From: Methylopila sp. M107
Lineage (GTDB): Bacteria; Pseudomonadota; Alphaproteobacteria; Rhizobiales; Methylopilaceae
DNA length: 64,000 nucleotides
Direction: 5' to 3'
Assembly (NCBI RefSeq): GCF_000384475.1
Contig: NZ_ARWB01000001.1
Span: 3,475,039 to 3,539,038 of the forward strand
Within the stretch, counting starts at the first letter, position 1, and each line of letters starts with the position of its first letter. The notes beneath the pieces are model-generated. The model ran no database searches, was not told where the DNA came from, and worked only from the letters and a program-made list of their open reading frames with translations. Positions 33,334 through 42,557 of this stretch are shown piece by piece. A program made the position numbers and the translations under genes.

Positions 33334-34719
33334 ATGAGTTTCCTGATCTGCGTCGCGGCGCTGGCGCTGCTGATGTTCGTGGCCTATCGCGGCTTTTCCG
33401 TCATCCTGTTCGCGCCGATCGCAGCCCTGCTTGCGGTGTTCCTGACCGACCCCGCGGCCGTGCCGGGCGTGTTCTCGGGCGTCTTCATGGAGAAGATGGT
33501 CGGGTTCGTAAAACTCTACTTCCCCGTCTTCCTGCTCGGGGCGGTGTTCGGCAAGGTCATCGAGCTGTCGGGCTTCTCGAAGTCGATCGTCGCGGCCGTC
33601 ATCGGCTTTGTCGGGCGCGAGCGCGCGATCCTCTCCATCGTGCTGGTCTGCGTGATCCTGACCTATGGCGGCGTGTCGCTGTTCGTCGTGGTGTTCGCGG
33701 TCTATCCGTTCGCGGCCGAGCTGTTCCGGCAGGGCGACATCCCGAAGCGGCTGATTCCCGGCACGATCGCGCTCGGCGCGTTCTCGATCAGCATGGACGC
33801 GCTGCCCGGCACGCCGCAGATCCAGAACATCATCCCGACGACCTTCTTCGGCACCGACACCTGGGCCGCGCCGATCCTCGGCCTCGTGGGCTCGGCCTTC
33901 ATCATCGCGGCGGGCGTGACCTATCTCGAATGGCGCCGGCGCTCGGCGGGCGACGAGGGCTATGGCGAGAACCATTCGAACGAGCCCGAGGCCTTCAAGG
34001 ACGAGGCGCTGCCGAACCCCTGGATCGCGCTGCTGCCGCTCGTGCTCGTCGGCGTCATGAACAAGGTGCTGACCTGGGCGATCCCGGCCTATTACGGACC
34101 GACCTACAACCTCACCCTCGGCCATGCCGACAAGCCGCTTCCCGTGCCGGTGACGCCGCTGGTCGCGATCTGGGCGGTGGAGGGCGCGCTGATCATCGGC
34201 ATCCTGAGCGTGCTCGCCTTCGCGTTCCGGCCGGTGAGCGAGAAATTCGCGGAAGGCACCAAGGCGGCCGTCGGCGGCTCGCTGCTCGCCTCGATGAACA
34301 CGGCGGCGGAGTATGGCTTCGGCGGCGTGATCGCGACGCTGCCGGGCTTCCAGGTCATCGCCGACGCGCTGAAGCAGATCCCGAACCCGCTGGTGAACGA
34401 GGCCGTCACTGTCTCGACCCTCGCCGGCATCACGGGCTCGGCCTCGGGCGGCCTTTCGATCGCGCTCGCGACCATGGCGGAGCAGTTCAAGACGGCGGCG
34501 TCCGCGAGCGGCATCCCGATGGAGGTGCTGCACCGCATCGCCTCGATGGCGAGCGGCGGCATGGACACGCTGCCGCACAACGGCGCGGTGATCACGCTGC
34601 TCGCGGTGACCGGGCTGACGCATCGCCAGTCCTATGGGGACATCTTCGCGGTCACGGTCATCAAGACGACCGCGGTTTTCGTGGCGATCGGGTTTTATTA
34701 CGCGACGGGGTTTTATTGA
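33334..34719 (+). CDS. GntP-family permease
   Basis: A 461-residue inner-membrane transporter with about 12-14 hydrophobic helices and the GntP-family signature segments (YGGVSLFVVVFAVYPFAAEL; LPGTPQIQNIIPTTFFGT; SASGGLSIALATMAEQFK; MASGGMDTLPHNGAVITLL). GntP relatives carry gluconate, other sugar acids, citrate or short hydroxy acids by proton symport; this longer branch with HNGAVI is often near hydroxybutyrate or organic-acid genes, but no such gene is adjacent. GGGAGAG precedes the ATG. The convergent LysR gene may regulate it. Confidence 0.88.
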   Translation: MSFLICVAALALLMFVAYRGFSVILFAPIAALLAVFLTDPAAVPGVFSGVFMEKMVGFVKLYFPVFLLGAVFGKVIELSGFSKSIVAAVIGFVGRERAILSIVLVCVILTYGGVSLFVVVFAVYPFAAELFRQGDIPKRLIPGTIALGAFSISMDALPGTPQIQNIIPTTFFGTDTWAAPILGLVGSAFIIAAGVTYLEWRRRSAGDEGYGENHSNEPEAFKDEALPNPWIALLPLVLVGVMNKVLTWAIPAYYGPTYNLTLGHADKPLPVPVTPLVAIWAVEGALIIGILSVLAFAFRPVSEKFAEGTKAAVGGSLLASMNTAAEYGFGGVIATLPGFQVIADALKQIPNPLVNEAVTVSTLAGITGSASGGLSIALATMAEQFKTAASASGIPMEVLHRIASMASGGMDTLPHNGAVITLLAVTGLTHRQSYGDIFAVTVIKTTAVFVAIGFYYATGFY

Positions 34720-34728
34720 GGGGCGGCG

Positions 34729-34829
34729 CCGTCATCCCGGCGAAGGCCGGGATCCAGACGCGCTGACGTTTCAGAAAAATCGGCGCACGTCGTGTTTCTG
34801 GATCCCGGCCCTTCGGCCGGGATGACGGT
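34729..34829. repeat. REP-like element, family B (copy 1)
   Basis: CGTCATCCCGGCGAAGGCCG at the left and GGCCCTTCGGCCGGGATGAC at the right form the outer arms. It separates convergent gntP-like and lysR genes. Other copies at 37618, 41941 and 50069. Confidence 0.75.
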
Positions 34830-34841
34830 TGAGTAAACTTC

Positions 34842-35834
34842 TCACTCCCCCGCGATCGCCACGGCGTCCTTCAGCCCCGGCGCGATCTTCTCCAACCGCC
34901 CCGGGACCGTCTCCCGCAGCGCCGCCCGCGCGGCGTCCGCCAGCAGCTTCGGCGCGCGGCGGCGGCGGTCGGGGTGCGCGACCAGCGTCACGGATCGTGA
35001 GAATTTCGGGCCGGGCAGGGGAGCGGCGACGATGTCCTCGGCCTTCGCGCCGCTCTCGATCAGGCAGATCGGCGTCGTGATCGCGAAGCTCGGCCGCTCG
35101 GAAAGCGGCGTCAGCACGCCGTAGGGCGTGTCGAACTCCAGTTTCCGCACGAAATTGAGACCGAGGCGCCTCAGGTGGCGGTCGATGTCGACGCCGGTGG
35201 ACGAGCGCGCGGAATAGCGCACGAACACCGCCGATTCCGCGAGGGCGCGCAGGTCGTCGAGCGTCTCGGGCGCGTCGAGCCCCGGCGACAGCGCGAGCAC
35301 GTAAGGTTCGGAGAGGATCGGCCAGCGTTCGAGGTCGGCGACGTCGGCGAGGTCGTCGAGACCGATCATCACGTCGAGCTTGCGGGTCAGGAGATTGCTG
35401 GCGTGGCCGGCGGTGAGCCCCGCCTGCACCGCGACCTCGTCGGCCATCTCGGACGCGACGCGCGCCAGCGCGCCCGACAGCGAACGCGCGAGCGAGTCGA
35501 TCACGCCGATGCGCAGCAACGGCAGCCGCCCGCGATCGACCTCGCGCATCTCCGGCGCGATCAGCCGCGCTTCCGACAGCAGCGCGCTCGCCCGCTGGCG
35601 GAGCAGCGAGCCCGCGGGCGTCAAAGCGAGGGGGCGGACGGAGCGGTCGACGAGCTTGGTGCCGAGCCGGCCCTCCAATTCGTTGAGCGCGATCGAGACC
35701 GCCGGCTGGCTGACGCCGAGCCGCCGCGCCGCGGCGCTCATCGAGCCCTCGTCGCACGTGGCGAGGAAGGTGTTGAGCTCCGCGAAAGAGAACGGGAATT
35801 CGTCCTTGGGGCCGGCCACTTGATTCGCTTCCAA
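34842..35834 (-). CDS. LysR-family transcriptional regulator
   Basis: A 330-residue LysR protein with an N-terminal winged helix-turn-helix (FAELNTFLATCDEGSMSAAA, then RRLGVSQPAVSIALNELEGR) and a type 2 periplasmic-binding effector domain from about residue 105. It is convergent to the GntP permease and reads toward it; its upstream region is a repeat array. Target genes are not evident from position. Confidence 0.87.
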   Translation of the reverse strand: MEANQVAGPKDEFPFSFAELNTFLATCDEGSMSAAARRLGVSQPAVSIALNELEGRLGTKLVDRSVRPLALTPAGSLLRQRASALLSEARLIAPEMREVDRGRLPLLRIGVIDSLARSLSGALARVASEMADEVAVQAGLTAGHASNLLTRKLDVMIGLDDLADVADLERWPILSEPYVLALSPGLDAPETLDDLRALAESAVFVRYSARSSTGVDIDRHLRRLGLNFVRKLEFDTPYGVLTPLSERPSFAITTPICLIESGAKAEDIVAAPLPGPKFSRSVTLVAHPDRRRRAPKLLADAARAALRETVPGRLEKIAPGLKDAVAIAGE

Positions 35835-35846
35835 TCAATGGCGCAA

Positions 35847-36118
35847 CTGTCCCCCTCCCCCTTGTGGGGAGGGGCTAGGGGTGGGGGTCGCGCAGAATGG
35901 GTCGCCTGCGTTCGGCGTCGAGCAGCTTCGCTTTCCACGCCATATTCTGAACCACCCCCCCCCCCCCCCCCCCCCCCCCCCCGGGGGGGGGGGGGGGGGG
36001 GGGGGGGGGGTCGCGCAGAATGGGTCGCCTGCGTTCGGCGTCGAGCAGCTTCGCTTTCCACGCCATATTCTGAACCACCCCCACCCCTAACCCCTCCCCG
36101 CAAGGGGGAGGGGAACAA
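35847..36118. repeat. Family D element with duplicated core
   Basis: Outer arms of CCCCTCCCC/GGGGAGGGG type at 35850-35887 and 36078-36118. The 67-base core occurs twice (35888-35954 and 36011-36077) and is identical between copies, separated by a C28G28 tract. Short Pro- and Gly-rich frames through this block are artefacts of the homopolymers. Confidence 0.75.
35955..36010. other. C28G28 homopolymer palindrome, probable assembly artefact
   Basis: Exactly 28 C (35955-35982) followed by exactly 28 G (35983-36010), flanked by identical 67-base copies. The perfect symmetry and the position in a GC-rich palindromic repeat indicate a sequencing or assembly error rather than real DNA. Confidence 0.75.
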
Positions 36119-36217
36119 GCGCAAGCGGATCGTTCCATAAGCGACCTTTATATTCCCTATAAGCCGGCGCCGTGCGACGCAAGGCTTCGAAGTCCGACGC
36201 GTCGGCGACCCTCCGCC

Positions 36218-36302
36218 GTCATCGCCGGGCCTGACCCGGCGATCCATTGGCCGCGTATGCGGCCGGCTTGATGGATGCCCGGGTCAAGCCCGGGCATGAC
36301 GG
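36218..36302. repeat. REP-like element, family C (copy 2)
   Basis: CCGTCATCGCCGGGCCTGAC and the complementary CGGGTCAAGCCCGGGCATGA form the outer arms. It ends about 34 bases before soxB. Confidence 0.7.
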
Positions 36303-36335
36303 AGAGTGTGTCGTCGGGAGATTCGAAGGCTGCCC

Positions 36336-37595
36336 ATGTCGACCGATCGCTATTCGATCTTCTCCGTCCTGCGCGAAAGCCTTCGCGGCCATACTGGCTG
36401 GAAGCCGGCCTGGCGCTCGCCGGAGCCGAAGGCGTCCTACGACGTCGTCATCGTCGGCGGCGGCGGCCATGGGCTCGCGACGGCGCATTACCTCGCCAAG
36501 ACCTATGGCGTCCGCAACGTCGCGGTGCTCGAAAAGGGCTGGATCGGCGGCGGAAACGTCGGCCGCAACACCACGATCGTGCGCTCCAACTACCTGCTGC
36601 CCGGCAACATTCCGTTCTACGAGCATTCGATGAAGCTCTGGGAGGGGCTGGAGCAGGACCTCAACTACAACGCGATGGTTTCCCAGCGCGGCATCGTCAA
36701 CCTGTTCCACTCCGACGGCCAGCGCGACGCTTATGTCAGGCGCGGAACCGCGATGCGGATGCACGGCGTCGACAGCGAACTCGTCGACGTTCCCGAGCTT
36801 CGCCGCATCCTGCCGATGCTCGACTTCGACAACGCGCGCTTCCCCATCAAGGGCGCGCTGCGCCAGAAGCGCGCCGGCACGGTGCGGCACGACGCGGTCG
36901 CTTGGGGCTACGCCCGCTCGGCCGACGGCTTCGGCGTCGACATCATCCAGAACTGCGAGGTGACGGGTTTCCGGATCGAGGACGGCCGCATCAAGGGCGT
37001 CGAGACGAGCCGGGGCTTCATCGGCGCGGGCAAGGTCGGCCTCTCCACCGCCGGAAACTCCTCGCGCGTCGCCGCGATGGCGGGCCTGCGGCTGCCGATC
37101 GAAAGCCATGTGCTGCAGGCCTTCGTCACGGAAGGCCTAAAACCCTTCATCGATACGGTCTGCACCTTCGGCGCCGGCCACTTCTACGTCTCCCAGTCCG
37201 ACAAGGGCGGCCTCGTCTTCGGCGGCGACATCGACGGCTACAATTCCTACGCCCAGCGCGGCGCCCTGCCGGTGGTCGAGGACGTCTGCGAGGGCGGCAT
37301 GGCCCTGATGCCGTCGATCGGCCGCGTGCGGCTGCTGCGCTCCTGGGGCGGGATCATGGACATGTCGATGGACGGCTCGCCGATCATCGACAGGACGCCG
37401 GTCGAGGGCCTCTATTTCAACGGCGGCTGGTGCTACGGCGGTTTCAAGGCGACGCCCGCGGCCGGCGACTCGTTCGCCCACCTCATCGCCCGCGACGCGC
37501 CCCATCCGGTAGCTAGCGCCTATCGGCTCGACCGCTTCGCGACGGGCAGGACGATCGACGAAAAGGGCGTCGGCGCCCAGCCGAACCTGCATTGA
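36336..37595 (+). CDS. soxB: Sarcosine oxidase beta subunit
   Basis: Heterotetrameric sarcosine oxidase oxidatively demethylates sarcosine to glycine, forming 5,10-methylene-THF and H2O2. The 419-residue beta subunit binds FAD and covalent FMN: Rossmann motif DVVIVGGGGHGLATAHYL at about 45-62, then NVGRNTTIVRSNYL, and the C-terminal FNGGWCYGGFKATPAAG. The start at 36336 gives the family length and is better supported than an upstream in-frame ATG that would overlap the repeat. It leads the soxBDAG operon. Confidence 0.95.
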   Translation: MSTDRYSIFSVLRESLRGHTGWKPAWRSPEPKASYDVVIVGGGGHGLATAHYLAKTYGVRNVAVLEKGWIGGGNVGRNTTIVRSNYLLPGNIPFYEHSMKLWEGLEQDLNYNAMVSQRGIVNLFHSDGQRDAYVRRGTAMRMHGVDSELVDVPELRRILPMLDFDNARFPIKGALRQKRAGTVRHDAVAWGYARSADGFGVDIIQNCEVTGFRIEDGRIKGVETSRGFIGAGKVGLSTAGNSSRVAAMAGLRLPIESHVLQAFVTEGLKPFIDTVCTFGAGHFYVSQSDKGGLVFGGDIDGYNSYAQRGALPVVEDVCEGGMALMPSIGRVRLLRSWGGIMDMSMDGSPIIDRTPVEGLYFNGGWCYGGFKATPAAGDSFAHLIARDAPHPVASAYRLDRFATGRTIDEKGVGAQPNLH

Positions 37596-37617
37596 GGCGG
37601 CGGGAGATGGACAACGC

Positions 37618-37832
37618 CCGTCATCCCGGCCGAAGCGGCGCAGCCGCGCAGAGCCGGGTTCGTTCTCCAAAAGAACGCATAAACCTCCCCGTCGTCCTCC
37701 GGCTTGACCGGAGGACCCACCTTTTCCGTCGAACTCCACGCCCGGCGTGGATGGTCCGGTCGAGCCGGACCATGACGAGTTTCATCCCGATGACGATCCC
37801 GGCTCTCCGCTTCGCTGCGGCCGGGATGACGC
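37618..37832. repeat. Compound REP-like block, family B (copy 2), inside the sox operon
   Basis: CGTCATCCCGGCCGAAGCGG and its partner near 37805-37832 frame an inner pair (GGCTTGACCGGAGGACCC and the complementary GGTCCGGTCGAGCCGGACC). The block fills the soxB-soxD gap (37596-37847). Confidence 0.75.
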
Positions 37833-37847
37833 TGGAAGCCTGACCCC

Positions 37848-38129
37848 ATGCGCATCGCCTGTCCCCATTGCGGAACCCGTGGCGTCGACGAGTTCTCCTA
37901 TCTCGGCGACGCGACCGTGACGCGCCCCGCCGCCGACGCGACTGAGGCCGCCTTCGCGGAGTACGTCTACCTTCGCGAGAACCCGGCGGGCTCGCATCGC
38001 GAGCTCTGGCAGCACGCGAGCGGCTGCCAGTCCTGGCTGGTCGTCACCCGCGACACCCGCACCCATGCGATCGCCTCGGTCGAGAGCGCCCGCGACGTGG
38101 CGCTCGCGCGCAGCAAGGGAGCCGCATGA
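37848..38129 (+). CDS. soxD: Sarcosine oxidase delta subunit
   Basis: A 93-residue subunit with the zinc motif IACPHCGTRG near the N-terminus (C5, C8 by count) and the later HASGCQSW segment, as in SoxD of Corynebacterium and rhizobia. It is a structural subunit of the sarcosine oxidase tetramer. The operon order B-D-A-G is standard; REP-like repeats occupy the gaps on either side. Confidence 0.93.
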   Translation: MRIACPHCGTRGVDEFSYLGDATVTRPAADATEAAFAEYVYLRENPAGSHRELWQHASGCQSWLVVTRDTRTHAIASVESARDVALARSKGAA

Positions 38130-38151
38130 TGGCGATTGAAGCGCGAGCCTT

Positions 38152-38280
38152 CACCTCTCCCCAGCGGGGAGAGGTCGACGCGAAGCGGCGGGTGAGGGGG
38201 CTTAGCCCTCTCCGGACAGCTCTGATCCCCCTCACCCGCTCGGCTTCGCCTCGCGACCTCTCCCCACAGGGGAGAGGTAA
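38152..38280. repeat. REP-like element, family D (copy 3), inside the sox operon
   Basis: ACCTCTCCCCAGCGGGGAGA at the left and CGACCTCTCCCCACAGGGGA at the right, with GGGTGAGGGG/CCCCTCACCC inner arms. It occupies the soxD-soxA gap. Confidence 0.7.
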
Positions 38281-38319
38281 GACGCGGCGCTTCCTGCGTT
38301 CAGTCAGAAAGGCCGCGTG

Positions 38320-41301
38320 ATGGCCCAGTCGCATCGTCTCGCCTCCGGCGGCCTGATCGATCACGCCCGCACCATCGACTTCCGCTTCGACGGCAAGAGC
38401 TTTTCGGGTCACCCCGGCGACACGCTCGCCTCCGCGCTCGTCGGCAACGGCGTCAAGCTCGTCGGGCGCTCGTTCAAGTATCATCGTCCGCGCGGCCTGC
38501 TGACGGCCGGCTCCGAGGAGCCGAACGCGCTGGTCGAGCTTCGGACGGGTGCGCGGCGCGAGCCGAACAGCAAGGCGACGACCGCGGAGCTGTTCGACGG
38601 GCTGGAGGCGCGGAGCCAGAACCGCTGGCCGTCGCTCAGCCTAGACCTGATGTCGGTCAACCAGCTGGCCTCGCCGGTTTTCGTGGCGGGCTTCTACTAC
38701 AAGACCTTCATGTGGCCGGCGAAGCTTTGGGAAAAGCTCTACGAGCCGGCGATCCGCCGCGCCGCAGGTCTCGGCCGGGCCGCCGACGCGCCCGATCCGG
38801 ACTCTTATGAGAAGATCACTGCCCATTGCGACGTGCTGGTGATCGGCTCCGGTCCCGCAGGCCTGAGCGCCGCGCTCGCCGCCGGACGGACGGGCGCGCG
38901 CGTCATCCTGGCGGAGGAGGATTTCGCCCTCGGCGGCCGGCTGAACGCCGAGCGGCGCGAGATCGACGGGGCGCCCGCATCCGAATGGGCCGCGAAGGCC
39001 GAAGCCGAGCTTGCGAGCCTGCCCGAGGTCACGATCCTGCGCCGCACCGCCGTGTTCGCGGCCTATGATGGCGGCGTCTATGGCGCGATCGAGCGCGTCT
39101 CGGATCATCTCGCGGTCCCGGCGCCGCACCAGCCGCGCCAGCGGCTCTGGCGCATCGTCGCGAAGCGCGCCGTGCTGGCCGCCGGCGCGATGGAGCGGCC
39201 GATCGCGTTCGGCGACAACGACCTGCCCGGTGTGATGATGGCCGGCGCGGTGCGGACCTATCTCAACCGCTTCGCGGCGAAGCCCGGCCAGCGCGCCGTG
39301 GTCTACGCCAACAATTCGGACGCCGCCGCGACCGTCCGCGATCTCGCGGCGAGCGGGGTCGAGATCGCCGCCGTCATCGACGCGCGCGGCGACGCCGGCG
39401 CGCTGCATGCCGCGGCGGTCGCGGCCAAGGCGCCGCTGATCTCCGGCGGTTCGATCGCCCGCGCGCTCGGCCGCCAATCGGTTTCGGGCTGCGAGATCGC
39501 CGATGCGAGCGGCCGCATCCTCAAATTCGACTGCGACCTCGTCGCGGTCTCCGGCGGCTGGAACCCCTCTATCCAGCTCTCGACCCACCTTGGCGGAAAG
39601 CCCGCTTGGGACGACGCCCGCGCCGCCTTCCTGCCGGGAGGTCTGCCGCCCGGCATGTCGGTCGTCGGCGCGGCCGCCGGCGACTATGCGCTGGCGGAGG
39701 CGCTTCGCGTCGGCGCCGCGGCCGGCGCTGCGGCTGCGGCCGAGACGGGATTCGAAGCGGCCGCGTTCGACGCGCCGAAGGTCGACGACGAACAGGCGGC
39801 CGTTCACGGCGCGGGTCCCTGGCGTGCGCCTTCCAAGAAGGGCAAGGCTTTCGTCGACTTCCAGAACGACGTCACCACCAAGGACGTCGAGCTCGCCGCC
39901 CGCGAGGGTTTTATCTCCGTCGAGCACCTGAAGCGCTACACCACGCTCGGCATGGCGACCGACCAGGGCAAGACCGCGAACGTCGTCGGCCTCGCCATCA
40001 TGGCCGAGATCACCGGGCGCTCGATCCCGCAGACCGGCATGACGCTCGCCCGCCCGCCTTTCGCGCCGGTCGCGATCGGCGCGCTCGCCGGCGCGCATCG
40101 CGGGCAGGAGTTCAAGCCGACCCGCCTGCCGCCCTCGCATTTCTGGGCCGAGGAGCAGGGCGCCGTGTTCACCGAGACCGGCCAGTGGATCCGCGCGGCC
40201 TACTTCCCGCGGCCGGGCGAAAACGACTGGTTCCGCTCGACCATGCGCGAGGTCGAGACGGTGCGGACCAAGGTCGGGGTCTACGACGCCTCGACGCTCG
40301 GCAAGATCGACATAAAGGGACCGGACGCCGGCACCCTGCTCGAAAAGGTCTACGTCAACGCTTTCGGGTCGCTCGCCGTCGGCAAGGCCCGCTACGGCCT
40401 GATGCTGCGCGAAGACGGCATGGCGATGGATGACGGCACGACCACGCGCCTCAGCGACACGCACTATTATATGACGACCACGACGGCGAACGCGGCGGGC
40501 GTGATGCGCCATCTCGAATTCGTCAAGCAGTGGCTCTGGCCCGAGCTCGACGTCACATTCGCCTCGGTCACCGACCAGTGGGCGCAATACGCCATCGCCG
40601 GACCGCGTTCGCGCGAGGTCGTGGCGAGCCTCGTGGATGAGGGCTTCGACGTCTCGAACGAGGCGCTGCCTTATATGGGCGCGAAGGAGCTGACCGTCTG
40701 CGGCGGCGTGAAGGCGCGGCTGTTCCGGCTCTCCTTCTCGGGCGAGCTCGCCTATGAACTCGCGGTTCCGGCCCGCTATGGCGACGCCATGATCCGCGCC
40801 ATCGTCAAGGCGGGCGAGCCGTTCGGCATCTGCCCCTACGGGGCCGAGGCGCTCGCCGTCATGCGCATCGAGAAGGGACATGCGGCCGGTCCGGAACTCA
40901 ACGGAACCACCACGGGCGCCGATCTCGGCATGGGGCGCATGATGTCGAAGAAGAAGGACTTCATCGGCCGCGCCATGGCGGGCCGCGAAGGCCTCGCCGA
41001 CCCCGCGCGTCCCCGGCTCGTCGGCTTCCGCCCCGTCGACCGCTCCGCGCGGCTGCGGTCGGGGTCGCATCTGATGGCGCGCGGCGTGGAGCCGACCGCC
41101 GCGAACGACGCGGGCTATGTCACCTCGACGGCCTATTCGCCCTCGAACGGCCACTGGATCGGTCTCGGCTTTCTCGCCCGCGCGGAAGAACGCATGGGCG
41201 AGATCGTGATCGCGCACGATCCGCTGCGCGACGGCGACATCGAGGTCGAGGTCGTCTCTCCCGTGTTCGTCGATCCGGAAGGAGCGCGCCTCCGTGCCTG
41301 A
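38320..41301 (+). CDS. soxA: Sarcosine oxidase alpha subunit
   Basis: The 993-residue alpha subunit carries NAD and the THF-binding module. An N-terminal 2Fe-2S ferredoxin-like fold (about 10-100, including FKYHRPRGLLTAGSEEPNAL), a Rossmann domain (VLVIGSGPAGLSAALAAGRT at about 172-191) and a C-terminal GcvT-like aminomethyltransferase domain (about 620-990: VGVYDASTLGKIDIKGPDAG onward) are visible. The methyl group is passed to THF here. The ATG at 38320 is preferred over GTG at 38317. Its end overlaps soxG by eight bases. Confidence 0.95.
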   Translation: MAQSHRLASGGLIDHARTIDFRFDGKSFSGHPGDTLASALVGNGVKLVGRSFKYHRPRGLLTAGSEEPNALVELRTGARREPNSKATTAELFDGLEARSQNRWPSLSLDLMSVNQLASPVFVAGFYYKTFMWPAKLWEKLYEPAIRRAAGLGRAADAPDPDSYEKITAHCDVLVIGSGPAGLSAALAAGRTGARVILAEEDFALGGRLNAERREIDGAPASEWAAKAEAELASLPEVTILRRTAVFAAYDGGVYGAIERVSDHLAVPAPHQPRQRLWRIVAKRAVLAAGAMERPIAFGDNDLPGVMMAGAVRTYLNRFAAKPGQRAVVYANNSDAAATVRDLAASGVEIAAVIDARGDAGALHAAAVAAKAPLISGGSIARALGRQSVSGCEIADASGRILKFDCDLVAVSGGWNPSIQLSTHLGGKPAWDDARAAFLPGGLPPGMSVVGAAAGDYALAEALRVGAAAGAAAAAETGFEAAAFDAPKVDDEQAAVHGAGPWRAPSKKGKAFVDFQNDVTTKDVELAAREGFISVEHLKRYTTLGMATDQGKTANVVGLAIMAEITGRSIPQTGMTLARPPFAPVAIGALAGAHRGQEFKPTRLPPSHFWAEEQGAVFTETGQWIRAAYFPRPGENDWFRSTMREVETVRTKVGVYDASTLGKIDIKGPDAGTLLEKVYVNAFGSLAVGKARYGLMLREDGMAMDDGTTTRLSDTHYYMTTTTANAAGVMRHLEFVKQWLWPELDVTFASVTDQWAQYAIAGPRSREVVASLVDEGFDVSNEALPYMGAKELTVCGGVKARLFRLSFSGELAYELAVPARYGDAMIRAIVKAGEPFGICPYGAEALAVMRIEKGHAAGPELNGTTTGADLGMGRMMSKKKDFIGRAMAGREGLADPARPRLVGFRPVDRSARLRSGSHLMARGVEPTAANDAGYVTSTAYSPSNGHWIGLGFLARAEERMGEIVIAHDPLRDGDIEVEVVSPVFVDPEGARLRA

Positions 41302-41866
41302 ACCTCTCATCGCCAGATCCGCGCTCCGCGCTCACGTCGCGCCCGAGGTTTCCGCCTCGGGAGAGGCCCCCGTCACGCTCCGCGAACGCGAGTACACGCT
41401 GGCTCAAGTGGCGGCGCTGAAGGGCCGCGAGACGGAGCTTGCGGAGTCTGTGCGTTCCGCGTTCGGGATCGAGCTGCCGACGACGCCGAAGCGGGTAGCC
41501 GCCGGCGACGTCGCCTTCGTCTGGGCCGGCCCCGGCAAATGGCTCGCGAGTTCGACGGTCGGGACCGACTTCTCCGCGCTTCCGGGAGCGGTGGCGGACC
41601 AGTCGGACGGGCGCTCGGTGCTGTCGATCTCCGGTCCGAAGGCGCGCGAGACGCTCGCGACCCTGATCTCGCTCGACCTGCACCCGCGCGCCTTCGCGCC
41701 CGGCGACGCGGCGCTGACGCATGCGGCGTCGATCTCGGTCCAGCTCTGGCAGGTGGACGACGCGCCGACCTACGAGATCGCCTGCTTCCGCACGTTTGCG
41801 GCCACGCTCTGGCGCTGGCTCGTCCATGCGGGCGCGAGCCGGGGAATCGACGCGAAGCTGGGGTGA
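41294..41866 (+). CDS. soxG: Sarcosine oxidase gamma subunit
   Basis: A 190-residue subunit of the sarcosine oxidase complex, related to the GcvT fold (GPKARETLATLISLDLHPRA at about 115-134; CFRTFAATLWRWLVHAGAS near the C-terminus). It begins with GTG at 41294, overlapping the soxA stop by eight bases, which fits translational coupling in soxBDAG. Confidence 0.92.
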   Translation: MPEPLIARSALRAHVAPEVSASGEAPVTLREREYTLAQVAALKGRETELAESVRSAFGIELPTTPKRVAAGDVAFVWAGPGKWLASSTVGTDFSALPGAVADQSDGRSVLSISGPKARETLATLISLDLHPRAFAPGDAALTHAASISVQLWQVDDAPTYEIACFRTFAATLWRWLVHAGASRGIDAKLG

Positions 41867-41940
41867 GGCTGTTTTTCCTCTCCCAGCAGGGGAGGCGAGC
41901 AGCGCTCCATTCCGGAGCCTGACCAGCTCAAGTTGAACCG

Positions 41941-42050
41941 CCATCCCGGCCGTCAGGCCCGGGATTCAGATCCACCACCGTCTCCGCAATATCCGAGAAC
42001 GTTTGTGTCTCTGGATTCCGGCCTTCCGCTTCGCTTCAGCCGGAATGATG
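41941..42050. repeat. REP-like element, family B (copy 3)
   Basis: CCATCCCGGCCGTCAGGCCC and the partner GGATTCCGGCCTTCCGCTTC...GGAATGATG. More diverged than other copies. The remainder of 41867-42137 holds no gene. Confidence 0.65.
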
Positions 42051-42137
42051 TGGTGATTGCGTCCGCTCCGGTCACGCTCCGGCGCTTGCCGCGCGGGCGC
42101 TAAGCTGCCAAAGCGGCTCGGCCCGCCGGAGGCCGCC

Positions 42138-42557
42138 ATGACCGTCGAAATCACTGCGCCCGAAGAGCCCTCGCAGGACGATCGCGCCGTCATCATTCGC
42201 GGCCTCGTCGCCTACAATGACGCGACCTACGGCCCCTCCGACATCCGCTCGCTTGGCGTCCTGCTGAAGGACGGCGACGCCACCGTCGGCGGCCTGTGGG
42301 GCCGCACCTCCTACGGCTGGCTGTTCGTCGAGCTGCTGTTCGTGCCGGAAGCGATGCGCGGGCAGGGTAAGGGCGCCGAACTGCTCGCGCAGGCCGAAGA
42401 GATCGCCCGCGCGCGCGGCTGCGCCAACGCCTGGATCGATTGTTTCGGCGAGCCGAACCGCGCCTTCTACGAGGGCAGGGGATTTGCGGTGTTCGGTTCG
42501 ATACCGGATCATCCGGAGGGCGTGACGCGGTATTTTCTGAGGAAATCGCTCTCATGA
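42138..42557 (+). CDS. GNAT-family N-acetyltransferase
   Basis: A 139-residue acyltransferase of the GNAT fold. The acetyl-CoA loop is at about residues 75-85 (LFVPEAMRGQGKGAELL, the Q/RxxGxG/A pattern), followed by helix EEIARARGCANAWIDC and the C-terminal strand FYEGRGFAVFGSIPD. Substrate unknown. CGGAGG precedes the ATG at 42138; earlier in-frame codons lack a ribosome site. The stop overlaps the next gene (ATGA). Confidence 0.88.
   Translation: MTVEITAPEEPSQDDRAVIIRGLVAYNDATYGPSDIRSLGVLLKDGDATVGGLWGRTSYGWLFVELLFVPEAMRGQGKGAELLAQAEEIARARGCANAWIDCFGEPNRAFYEGRGFAVFGSIPDHPEGVTRYFLRKSLS

Noticed and set aside
35847-36118. CRISPR array or minisatellite
   Set aside because: Only two copies of the 67-base unit, no spacers and no cas genes; the block is a REP-like element with a probable assembly artefact.
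35881-36138. Proline/glycine-rich small proteins
   Set aside because: They exist only because of the C28G28 tract and have no ribosome site.
38641-41310. 889-codon minus-strand frame under soxA
   Set aside because: It is the antisense shadow of soxA, with no recognisable domain and Arg/Asp/Gly bias.
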